A DNA stretch of 64,000 nt, taken from NCBI GenBank assembly GCA_963724365.1, contig CAVRUR010000006.1, positions 23,727-87,726 on the forward strand, read 5' to 3'. The translations under genes were made by a program, and so were the position numbers. This stretch comes from JALORV01 sp963724365. Its GTDB lineage: Bacteria; Pseudomonadota; Gammaproteobacteria; Burkholderiales; Burkholderiaceae_F. Every line of letters starts with the position of its first letter. Position 1 is the stretch's first letter. Positions 46,070-53,783 of this stretch are shown piece after piece. A model generated the notes under the pieces. The model saw only the letters and a program-made list of their open reading frames with translations, was not told where the DNA came from and searched no databases.

Positions 46070-46754
46070 ACGCCTGTTCCAGACCGGGGGCATCGTCGCA
46101 GCGAGCACGATGCTGGCGGCGTGCGCGATGCTGGGCGACAAACCGGCTTCGCCCGACGCTGCTGCGCCTGCCGACGTGAAGACCGCAACGGCAGCCAAGC
46201 CCGCCAAAGACGCGTCCGGACCGGCGACCGCGAAGCCAGAGATTCCGGTCAGCCCGACCGCGCAGCGCGCCTTCGATGGCGCGCGGCAGGCGCTCGCGGC
46301 CGGACGCACGGCCGAGGCGGAGCGCGCGTTTGTCGCGCTGACGAAATCGAATCCGGAACTGGCGGGCCCGTACGCCAATCTCGGCCTCATCGATCGCCAG
46401 GCCGGCAGGACCGCGGACGCCGTTGCCAGGCTCGAAAAGGCGGTCCAGTTGAGCCCGCAACATGCCGAGCTGCACAACCAGCTGGGCATTGCCTATCGAA
46501 TGGCCGGTGACTTCCCCAAGGCGAAAGCCTCATACGAACAGTCGATCTCGCTGGATGCCACCTACGCGCCGGCCGTGCTGAACCTCGGCATTCTGTATGA
46601 CTTGTATCTATGGGATGGCGTGCGTGCGCTCGAACTCTACGATCGCTACCTGCAGCTGACGCCGGCCGGTGACGAGCAGGTCAAGCGCTGGATCAGCGAC
46701 CTCCGGAATCGCAGCGCACAGAAGAGCGCACCTCAACGCAAGGAGCAGGGATGA
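46056..46754 (+). CDS. TPR lipoprotein 3
   Basis: A 232-residue protein from ATG 46056, overlapping the stop of the giant TPR gene by 14 bases. The lipobox is MLAACAMLG. An Ala/Pro/Lys linker (about 30-65) precedes three TPRs: AFDGARQALAAGRTAEAERAFVALTKSNPEL, AGPYANLGLIDRQAGRTADAVARLEKAVQLSPQ and AELHNQLGIAYRMAGDFPKAKASYEQSISLDAT. Its stop overlaps the next start (ATGA). It is like GltE-type or PilF-like adaptors in size and layout. Confidence 0.8.
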   Translation: MRFVERLFQTGGIVAASTMLAACAMLGDKPASPDAAAPADVKTATAAKPAKDASGPATAKPEIPVSPTAQRAFDGARQALAAGRTAEAERAFVALTKSNPELAGPYANLGLIDRQAGRTADAVARLEKAVQLSPQHAELHNQLGIAYRMAGDFPKAKASYEQSISLDATYAPAVLNLGILYDLYLWDGVRALELYDRYLQLTPAGDEQVKRWISDLRNRSAQKSAPQRKEQG

Positions 46755-47095
46755 AGCGGCGCTTCTTCGGGCATCGGCGCGATTCGTTGCGCGCGACCAT
46801 CGCCATTGTGGGAGTGCTGGCCTCGTGCGGGGCTCTGGCGCAGGACCGCGCGGAAATCGACCGTACCCAGATCATCGGCAACCGCGAGTTGCCCAAAGTG
46901 CTCTACATCGTGCCGTGGAAGAAGCCCCTGCCGGGGGATCTTTCCAGTCGTCCGCTGGATAGCGTGCTTGACGAGGCGCTGGCGCCGGTCGATCGCGATG
47001 TGTTTCGCCGGCAGGTGCGCTACGACGCATTGATCCAGTCGCGCACCGCAGAAGCAACGGCCCCTGCACCCAAGGCGGCGCCGGAGCGGAAGTGA
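46751..47095 (+). CDS. Small secreted protein of the motor operon
   Basis: A 114-residue protein with a signal sequence (about 1-31, ending GALAQ), then DRTQIIGNRELPKVLYIVPWKKPLPGDL and a short acidic/basic helix ending in an Ala/Pro-rich tail. I do not recognise the family. The segment NRELPKVLYIVPWK is striking and probably conserved. It is translationally coupled to TPR3 and lies immediately before exbB, so it is likely an accessory periplasmic part of the complex. Confidence 0.6.
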   Translation: MKRRFFGHRRDSLRATIAIVGVLASCGALAQDRAEIDRTQIIGNRELPKVLYIVPWKKPLPGDLSSRPLDSVLDEALAPVDRDVFRRQVRYDALIQSRTAEATAPAPKAAPERK

Positions 47096-47132
47096 GTTCA
47101 GCAGTCATCGAAGTGTTTTTGGAGATCGAGTC

Positions 47133-47789
47133 ATGAATACCTTCAGTACCGTCGTCAAGTTCTTCCAGGACAGCGGGATGTTCATCTATCCCAGCATTCT
47201 CATCATGGCGCTCGGCGTCGCGGTCGCGATCGAACGATTCATCTTCCTGAATCGGGCGCGCGCGGAGAACCGCAAGATGTGGGACCAGATGCTGCCGCTG
47301 CTGCAGAACGGCAAGTTCGACAAGGCTCAGGCCGTGGCCGGCGGCGGCGACGTGGCGATCGGCAAGATCGTCACCTACGGCATCGAACGGCTGCGCACGC
47401 CACACCGGCGCGAGGACATCGACGCCGCGATGGAGGAGGGCATGATGGAAATCGTGCCGCGGCTGGAAAAGCGCACGCACTACATCGCGACCTTTGCCAA
47501 CGTCATCACGCTCGTGGGCCTGCTCGGCACCATCATCGGCCTGATCAAGGCGTTCACTGCGGTGGCCAACGTCAACCCGGCCGAGAAGGCCGAACTTCTG
47601 GCCGCGTCGATCTCGATCGCGATGAACAACACCGCGTTCGCGCTGATGGTCGCGATCCCGTTCCTGCTGATCCATGCTTTCCTGCAGGCGCGCGCCACCG
47701 AGATCGTCGACAGCCTGGAGGCGGCGAAGATCAGCTTCCTGAATCTCGCGCAGCGCATGACCGCCGAAGTCCGGCGCGCGGCTGCCTAG
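47133..47789 (+). CDS. MotA/TolQ/ExbB-family proton channel subunit
   Basis: A 218-residue inner-membrane protein with three helices: FIYPSILIMALGVAVAIERFIFL (about 14-36), ANVITLVGLLGTIIGLIKAF (about 125-146) and ISIAMNNTAFALMVAIPFLLIHAF (about 160-185). The large cytoplasmic loop between helices 1 and 2 and the short C-terminus are as in ExbB/TolQ. The conserved GLLGTIIGLIKAF is the pore helix. It would pair with the two ExbD proteins encoded next to form a proton-driven motor. There is no signal sequence. Confidence 0.92.
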   Translation: MNTFSTVVKFFQDSGMFIYPSILIMALGVAVAIERFIFLNRARAENRKMWDQMLPLLQNGKFDKAQAVAGGGDVAIGKIVTYGIERLRTPHRREDIDAAMEEGMMEIVPRLEKRTHYIATFANVITLVGLLGTIIGLIKAFTAVANVNPAEKAELLAASISIAMNNTAFALMVAIPFLLIHAFLQARATEIVDSLEAAKISFLNLAQRMTAEVRRAAA

Positions 47790-47814
47790 CCGATCGAGAG
47801 CCGAGGAGCACAGC

Positions 47815-48321
47815 ATGCGCGTGCGTCGCCTGCGCCGCGAGCCCACCGGGCTCGACGTCACGGCGTTCATCAACCTGATCGTCGTGCTGGTGCCGTTCCT
47901 GCTCAGCACGGCGGTGTTCACGCACCTGTCGGTGCTCGACCTGTCGTTGCCTGCACAGTCGACCGGTGCGCTGGAGAAGCTCTCGGCCGACAAACTCAAC
48001 CTCGAGATCGTGATCCGAGCTGAGTCGATCGAGGTCGGTGACCGCATCGGCGGCCTGATCCAGAGCATTCCTAAGACGTCGGCGGGCCACCATGACATTG
48101 CCATGCTCGGCACGGTGGCGCGGACGATCAAGGAGCGCTTCCCCGACAAGACCGATGCCACGGTGCTGCCCGAGCCCAACGTCCCGTACGACGTGCTGGT
48201 GCAGGTGATGGACGCACTACGTGCCGGACGCCAGGTCCAGGGCGCGAAGGTGGTGGAAGTGGCGATTTTTCCGGACATCTCGATCGGCGATGCGCCGATC
48301 CGGCAGGCGGCCGCACGATGA
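47815..48321 (+). CDS. ExbD/TolR-like protein 1, pore Asp replaced by Asn
   Basis: A 168-residue protein with one N-terminal helix (about 16-37) and a periplasmic domain. Its helix reads LDVTAFINLIVVLVPFLLS. Aligned with the ExbD pattern VTPFIDVMLVLLIIF, the proton-carrying Asp is Asn20. The rest (SVLDLSLPAQSTGALEKLS, LNLEIVIRAESIEV) is an ExbD-type domain. It is therefore unlikely to conduct protons by the standard mechanism on its own and may act as a structural partner of ExbD2. Its stop overlaps the exbD2 start (ATGA). Confidence 0.85.
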   Translation: MRVRRLRREPTGLDVTAFINLIVVLVPFLLSTAVFTHLSVLDLSLPAQSTGALEKLSADKLNLEIVIRAESIEVGDRIGGLIQSIPKTSAGHHDIAMLGTVARTIKERFPDKTDATVLPEPNVPYDVLVQVMDALRAGRQVQGAKVVEVAIFPDISIGDAPIRQAAAR

Positions 48322-48809
48322 AGAAGAGCGGAATCCAGAGGCGCGCGGCGCGCCGCAATCGGAACACCTCGACGGTCGACCTCAACCTCGTGTCGCTGAT
48401 CGACATCTTCACGATCCTGATCTTTTTCCTGCTGTTCAACATGGGTGTCGCCGAGATCCTGCCCAATTCGAAGTCGATCAAGCTGCCGGAGTCAACGGCA
48501 GAGAAGCTGCCCCGCGAGACGGTCGTCGTGATGGTCAGTCAGAACGACATCATCGTCGATGGCCGCAAGGTCGCCGCGGTGAGCGACGTCATCAATGCCG
48601 AAAGCGATCTCATTCCGACGCTGAAGGCGGAGCTGGACGTGCTGGCCGGCCGTCAGGTGATCCGTGCCGAAAACGAGGCGTCCAAACGCGCGATCACGAT
48701 CATGGGCGACAAGGAGATTCCGTACCGCCTGCTGCGCAAGGTCATGGTCACCTGCGCGCGCGCCGATTTCACCGACGTCTCGTTCGCGGTGCAGAAGAAG
48801 GGCGGCTGA
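48318..48809 (+). CDS. ExbD/TolR-like protein 2, canonical Asp present
   Basis: A 163-residue protein with a basic N-terminus (KKSGIQRRAARRNRN) and one helix, LVSLIDIFTILIFFLLFNMGV, in which Asp29 occupies the canonical proton-carrying position. The periplasmic domain contains ILPNSKSIKLPEST and KEIPYRLLRKVMVTCARADFTDVSFAVQKKGG, as in ExbD/TolR. It is translationally coupled to ExbD1 upstream and to the TonB-like gene downstream (TGATG). Together with ExbB it should form the energised motor. Confidence 0.9.
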   Translation: MKKSGIQRRAARRNRNTSTVDLNLVSLIDIFTILIFFLLFNMGVAEILPNSKSIKLPESTAEKLPRETVVVMVSQNDIIVDGRKVAAVSDVINAESDLIPTLKAELDVLAGRQVIRAENEASKRAITIMGDKEIPYRLLRKVMVTCARADFTDVSFAVQKKGG

Positions 48810-49876
48810 TGACTGCTGCTGCAACTTATCTGCACACGCCGATCCTGGCGTGGTCGGTTTCGGCCGAAGACGAGGAGCGCTTCAAGCGCATCCTCAGGCA
48901 GGTCTTGGTGGTCTGCCTGCTGGCAGCGCTCGTGATGCCGTGGTTGCCTGTGCGTGAACCCGATCGTGCGGCAGTCGAACCGCTGCCGCCGCGTCTGGCG
49001 AAGTTGTTGCTCGACCGCGAGGCGCCGCCACCGGCGCCCCTGCCGAAGGTCGACAAGCCCGTGCCGAAGGACGAGGCCAAGGCGACGACGCCGACCGTGG
49101 CGAAGGCAGAGCCGAAGGTCGCCATCGTCGAAGCGCGCCGGCCGGAGGCCAATAAGCCGCCGGGTGAGAAGCTCGAGAATGCGCGCGCCCGCGCGTCCGG
49201 TGTCGGCCTGCTCGCGATGAAGAACGAACTTGCAGAAATGCACGCGGCCCCCGCCGCGGTGCAGTTGAACAAGGACATCAAGCCAGGTGCCGGTGTGGGT
49301 TCCGGTGTCGGCCCCGGTGTCGGCGCCGGGGTCGGGCCTGGTGTTCCGACCCGTTCGCTGATCACATCGAATGCAACCGGAGGCAGCGGCGGCATCAATA
49401 CCGCGGCCTACAGCCGAGATACCGGCGGCGGCGGACTCGCCGGGCGCTCGACGACCCTGGTCGAGGGCGTGGCGGGTGGACGCGGTGGCGGCGGCCCCGG
49501 CGGTACGACGCAGGGCGGTGTCGGTCGCGGCGGCGTCGGTGGTGGTGGCGCGGGCGGCACGCTGCAGCGAGGCGCGAGTGGCAAGGCATCGCGCTCGATC
49601 GAGGAGATCAAGCTCGTGTTCGAACGCAATAAGGGCGCTATCTATGCGATCTACAACCGTGCGCTGCGCGAAGAGCCCTCATTGCAGGGCCGGGTCGTGC
49701 TCGAGCTGAAGATCGCGCCCGAGGGTCAGGTGGTCGACCTGCGGGTCATTTCGAGCGAGCTGAAGGCGGCGGACCTGGAGCGCAAGCTCCTGGCGCGGAT
49801 CAAGCAGTTTGATTTCGGCGCGAAGGACGTGGACGCCATCACGGTCACCTGGCCGGTGGATTTCCTGCCTTCCTAG
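48809..49876 (+). CDS. TonB-like / AgmX-PglI C-terminal domain protein
   Basis: A 355-residue protein from ATG 48809. A cytoplasmic segment (about 1-30) leads into one helix (VLVVCLLAALVMPWL, about 32-47) and a long periplasmic linker: Pro/Lys/Ala-rich (about 60-120), then Gly/Val-rich repeats (GAGVGSGVGPGVGAGVGPG, later GGRGGGGPGG). The C-terminal 95 residues (SIEEIKLVFERNKGAIYAIYNRALREEPSLQGRVVLELKIAPEGQVVDLRVISSELKAADLERKLLARIKQFDFG) are the TonB-C-like AgmX/PglI domain known from gliding-motor and envelope proteins. It would transmit motor force to outer-membrane partners. Confidence 0.85.
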   Translation: MTAAATYLHTPILAWSVSAEDEERFKRILRQVLVVCLLAALVMPWLPVREPDRAAVEPLPPRLAKLLLDREAPPPAPLPKVDKPVPKDEAKATTPTVAKAEPKVAIVEARRPEANKPPGEKLENARARASGVGLLAMKNELAEMHAAPAAVQLNKDIKPGAGVGSGVGPGVGAGVGPGVPTRSLITSNATGGSGGINTAAYSRDTGGGGLAGRSTTLVEGVAGGRGGGGPGGTTQGGVGRGGVGGGGAGGTLQRGASGKASRSIEEIKLVFERNKGAIYAIYNRALREEPSLQGRVVLELKIAPEGQVVDLRVISSELKAADLERKLLARIKQFDFGAKDVDAITVTWPVDFLPS

Positions 49877-50364
49877 CAGCGCGGCTTTCGGCTTTCGCAG
49901 GCATCCCTTGAAGCATGTCGGGCGTCAGACTTCGAGCAACGCGGCTCGCGGGGAAACAGCAACGCGGCGATCGAAGCGTCACTCTACGTTCAGGGCCTGC
50001 GTCAGAACAATGGTTGCGTGCCCAATCCTTGATCAGAGCTACTGAGTCCGCGGACGCCGCCTCCGCGAGCCTAGCGTCAGCTGCCGGGGAGCGCGACTTT
50101 ACCGCTGTCGTCCGAGATTGTGTGAAAACTCTCCGCGGAAGAACAAAACCTTGAGGTCGACCTCTCAGAACGGTCCAGGATCAACGATCGCTCCTTCGGG
50201 AAAACCAAAGCGATCCCCGAAAACGCGACGTTTTCGAGTTTTCACAAAGCCTCGACCCAATGCTGACATCAGCGTCGCCCGAAAGCCGCCGTCGAATTCA
50301 CGCCCGGGGCGGACGTTCGTCCAGAAGGCAGAAGCGAAATGACCCGTTGCCGCGGCAGCTCTTC
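49877..50364. other. 488-base intergenic region with an 11-base inverted repeat and motif copies
   Basis: No gene is visible. TGTGAAAACTC (50121-50131) and GAGTTTTCACA (50236-50246) are a perfect inverted repeat 104 bases apart, enclosing GC-rich sequence. Just after it, 50252-50273 (GACCCAATGCTGACAT) resembles the dispersed motif, and 50301-50312 (GGGGCGGACGTT) is a partial copy. The pair of arms could be the ends of a tiny mobile element or remnant. It marks the switch from the envelope locus to the second accessory stretch. Confidence 0.45.
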
Positions 50365-51805
50365 CTATTTGAGTTTTTTCGTCCAGCTTTCCAGCGCCGC
50401 GAGGGCGCGTGCCGCGCGCTGATAAGGTGAATCGTTGCCTCGCCATGGAACCAGTACATCAGGCACAAGCCCGGCGACTTCGTTCTCACCATTAGCGCGC
50501 AGTCGTGTGCAATCCGGCACATTGATCTGCACGCCCGAATGTTCGAGGGTTATGGGTATGCCTCCGTCCGTATAACCGCACCCGGCGCCACGTGTCGGTG
50601 CGCCAATCAGCGTGGCGCGGTCGTTGTCCTTCAAGGTCGCGGCGAACAGCTCCGCGGCAGATACCGTGTTGTTGTCGACCAGAATGGCCAGCTTGCCTTG
50701 CCAGGCAGTACTTGATTCGTAGCGTGCCGGGTTGTCATGCACCCATTCCGCTTCGTAGCCGGCAAAATCGAAGCTCTGTGGCGTTGCCTCAAGGCCGGTG
50801 GAGTGGAGACGCCCAGGCACCAGCAGTGCGCAAACGCGCTGATTCTTCCAGATAGCGTCGCGCTCCTTGCAGGGCTCGGCTGCCAGTGCGCGGCTCTTGA
50901 TGAGCTCGGCGCGCGCCGCCAGCAGCCATGCGCGTTGCGCCGCACCAATGGTGGTTCGCTTCAGGTCCAGATCGATGTCGTTCAGACGATTGTCCATGCC
51001 TTTCACCCAATGCGGGTGTTTGATAAATGAGATCCGCGGCGCGGCAACGCCCGGCTTGGTTACCAGGCGCGCGGCGGCTTCCGCCCAATCGGTGCCGCCC
51101 CGGTTACCGGTGATATCAATCACGATCGCGTCGACATTTTTCGCCGCGAGTACCTGCACCTGGCGCACGAGGGTACGGGTGAGCGTCTTCCCAACGCGGG
51201 TGAAGATTTTCTGCTCGCAAGCCGAGGCGCACGGGGCCGGCGCGGGATGCTCGCGCTCGCAAAGTATTGGGAACGCCTGTTCGGCAAAAAGGCCGATGCG
51301 GATCACGCCAAGCATCTTGCCGCCGGCCTTCAGTACACCCGCAGGCAGGATTGCAGCATCCTCGTTGGCCAGCGCCTCGTACCGACCAGTGCTGCCGAAG
51401 TCGATCCCCTCCCTGTCCCTGCGCATCGGTTGATAACCCATGTCGCGGCAGGTCTTCACATCGGTGGCCGTAGCGGTGGGGGCGGTGCGCAGCGGCAGCC
51501 GCCTCAGCGCGCTTGGGCGGCAACAGGTGCACATGTCCGTCACCAAAGGTGTCCAGAAACTGTTCCAGCACCTTCACTGCTTCTTCGTCGCTTTTTGCAG
51601 TGGCGATGCCCTGTTCCGTGCGCTCCACCAGCGCCTGCAAATCAATCTTGCGTTCCGCCACGACCCAGTCAAGGTTGGCGTAACTCCGCGCTAATTCCCG
51701 GCGGGCCTGGGCGAAGTCTTCGTGCCATTTGGCTGCATCGTAGGCATGCGCGGTAATAGCCACTGAAAGAGCAAAGAAGAGAGCTATGCAGCGAAAAAAC
51801 CGCAT
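50365..51805 (-). CDS. S41-family (tail-specific protease-like) peptidase (one frameshift)
   Basis: About 480 residues. A signal peptide (MRFFRCIALFFALSVAITAHA) from ATG 51805 has AAGGA upstream. The N-terminal helical domain reads WHEDFAQARRELARSYANLDW, and the catalytic domain contains VDAIVIDITGNRGGTDW and AILVDNNTVSAAELFAATLKDN, where the Ser of TVSAAE is the S41 nucleophile, followed by GAPTRGAGCGY. One indel near 51495 joins the two parts. Extracytoplasmic location is expected. No PDZ domain is obvious. It stands alone. Confidence 0.78.
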
Positions 51806-52034
51806 GACGAATCCTTGTGATCGGTGATGGGCGAAATGAAATCGAATGCTACCCGTGCCGTGCACCCGATCTGGAGCCGACGCGATCAGTCAAGCGTAAA
51901 AGAAGAAACTCGTCCCAGCGTAAGAGGCCGCAGTAGCCAGCACTGCAGCCCCACCCACAAGAACGTCTGCTTTCCCTTCTTTTGTCGAGCTCGCACTAAC
52001 CTCTGTTCATGGCCGCTTCGCGCCTTTGGCCACG

Positions 52035-53140
52035 TTACAGCGCGACCGGTTGCTGACTCACAACCAGGTCAACCCCACGCTTCGCGTACTCACGCGCGAG
52101 ATCGTCTTCAAGGAAGAAGCGTGCCTTTGCGTCGCCTTTGAGGTAAGTGTCCATATGTGCGAGACACAGCGAGCGCGCAGTGTCGCCTGCCTGCTCTTCG
52201 CTGTACAGCTCCGAGAACGGCCGCATTGCTATTCCAAGGGCGATGGCATCGATCTCGGGATCTGGAAACGAACCGCTCAGATAACGAAGGCGATACTGCT
52301 CGTGCGCCGCCTTGGCCCCATCGGCCCAATGCAAGTGACCGGCTCGGCCCATCAGCGCCATGCCCTTAGGTGCTGTCAGCTGTCGGATAGAGGGTCCGCA
52401 TGTCGTTGGCGTTGACCATCGGATCAAGTTCTCCGCTGAGAACAAAGGTCGCCACTGGATGCGCCCAGTTGTCGACACGAAGGAGCGCCTGAAGGCGGCG
52501 GACCTGCGGGACCATGCTTCGCTCGCCGTACATCGGACACATCGCAAACGTAGCCGATGGCCTTCGATTGATCGAATTCACCGCGAGCGCTGTGTATCCA
52601 CCGATCGAGAAGCCGCCGGTTCCGATCCTGTCCTGATCGATACGCACGCCGGTCGGCAGCTTTGCCGAAAGGACTTGCTCGATAAAGGCCGACGCTTGTG
52701 CGGGCCGTTTCTTTGCCGACTCGTCGATCGGCGTTTGCGCGACCGTTGCCGTGTGAGCCATCGCCGCTGGGCATCAGGTCCGTGATGCTATCGCCCGGGA
52801 AGCTGGCAGCCGCGACGAGGTATCCGTGACTCGCGAGGTGAGTGCAGAGGTGCGTGCATTCGCGGCGGTCGCCGTATCCGCCATGAAAGTACATGAAGAG
52901 CGGAAACACCTCGGGTGCGGCAGTGGCGTTACGCACCGCATGCTGCGCCGTTTCAGGAAGCCCGGGTGCGATCCGGAAGCGATCGCGGTTGGCATCGTCG
53001 AAATCGCATCCGCGGTAGGCCTCTATCGCGGGGCACGAAAGCTCCATCGGCACCGATGCTCGGCCGAGTGACGGGTCGTGGAGTTCGATCGTGGTGACAC
53101 CCACTGCGGCGGAACCACGTACAAACGGGTCGTATCCCAT
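52035..53140 (-). CDS. Alpha/beta hydrolase (dienelactone-hydrolase/PAF-acetylhydrolase-like), two frameshifts
   Basis: About 365 residues after repair, starting at ATG 53140 (MGYDPFVRG) with AGGAGG before it. LFMYFHGGYGDRRECTHLCTHLASHGYLVAAASFPGD is the oxyanion region. After an indel near 52760 the frame gives RIGTGGFSIGGYTALAVN, whose GFSIGG is the nucleophile elbow. After a second indel near 52430 the frame gives a C-terminal GHLHWADGAKAAHEQYR (probable catalytic His) and ends VDLVVSQQPVAL. No signal peptide. It resembles predicted dienelactone hydrolases and PAF-acetylhydrolase-like esterases; the substrate is unknown. Confidence 0.7.
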
Positions 53141-53783
53141 CCCGGCCTCCTGGCTGCTCGAAATCAACGGCATCAGAGCCATTGATCGCTCGACTGAGCG
53201 TATTCCGCGGGTCTTGAGGAGCGCTTAAGAGCGCACCGCGAAGGTAGCGCGGCACTTCCGCTCTCTCAAGGGCTCACGCATCGGGGCGGTGTGAGTCCAT
53301 TCTGGCGTGCGCTCCTCGGTCGTCCGCTTTTAAGTTAGGCCTGCCAACGCCCGAATGGCCGGTCTTGGCCGCATTGGGTCTATCTAACCGCTGTCGCGCC
53401 GCGCCTCGAAGGTGACCTTCGGTGCTCAACGAACACGGTCCTTCCGTTCGCCAGTTGGCAAATGCTTCGCTCGCGGTCATCGCGTTACACCGTCGGGTGA
53501 GTTCTCCTGCAAGCGCAATTCCTCCAGGCCAAGTGGCTTTCGGCTCCTGACGCCGACAGGTAGGGACCGGTCGGCTAACCGGGATATTGCCTGTAACGGA
53601 CTCTGTTACAGTGCACTGACCTTTCGGCGCGGCCTCTTGCATGAACTCCAGCCGCGCGCTCCCAGTCCGAATTCATGCGCTGTCCACGTTTACAGCGAAA
53701 CCTCCGCGCTCGTGAGTAAGTCGACAGGCGGCCAAGCCGGCATGCGCGATGGGCACGCCGCTGGTTGCATGGGAGTACGGCTC
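53141..53783. other. About 640-base region before fnr with motif copies
   Basis: No supported gene. It has a reverse copy of the dispersed motif (GTCCGCTTTT, 53322-53331) and the sequence 53352-53377 (AATGGCCGGTCTTGGCCGCATT). A GTTAGGC at 53334-53340 and an ATCTAAC at 53381-53387 are in the wrong order for an attC. An open frame continues in phase into fnr from 53412 but is not protein-like. The fnr promoter should lie here. Confidence 0.4.

Larger units (their letters stand above)
50252..53377. repeat. Dispersed intergenic motif, second group
   Basis: More copies of the GGCCAnAAGCGGACAT-like motif occur in the second accessory stretch: 50252-50273 (GACCCAATGCTGACAT), a partial at 50301-50312, reverse GTCCGCTTTT at 53322-53331, and 53352-53377 (AATGGCCGGTCTTGG). 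None was noticed within the 32.4-49.9 kb locus. The similarity is visible by eye only; no statistics were computed. Confidence 0.5.

Noticed and set aside
47133..49876. Plain TonB-ExbB-ExbD iron uptake or Tol-Pal system
   Set aside because: There is no TonB-dependent receptor, TolA/TolB/Pal or siderophore gene; two unlike ExbDs and an AgmX-type C-terminus with TPR scaffolds point to a different machine.
53334..53387. Second attC candidate (GTTAGGC ... ATCTAAC)
   Set aside because: The two half-sites are in the opposite order to a real attC on either strand.
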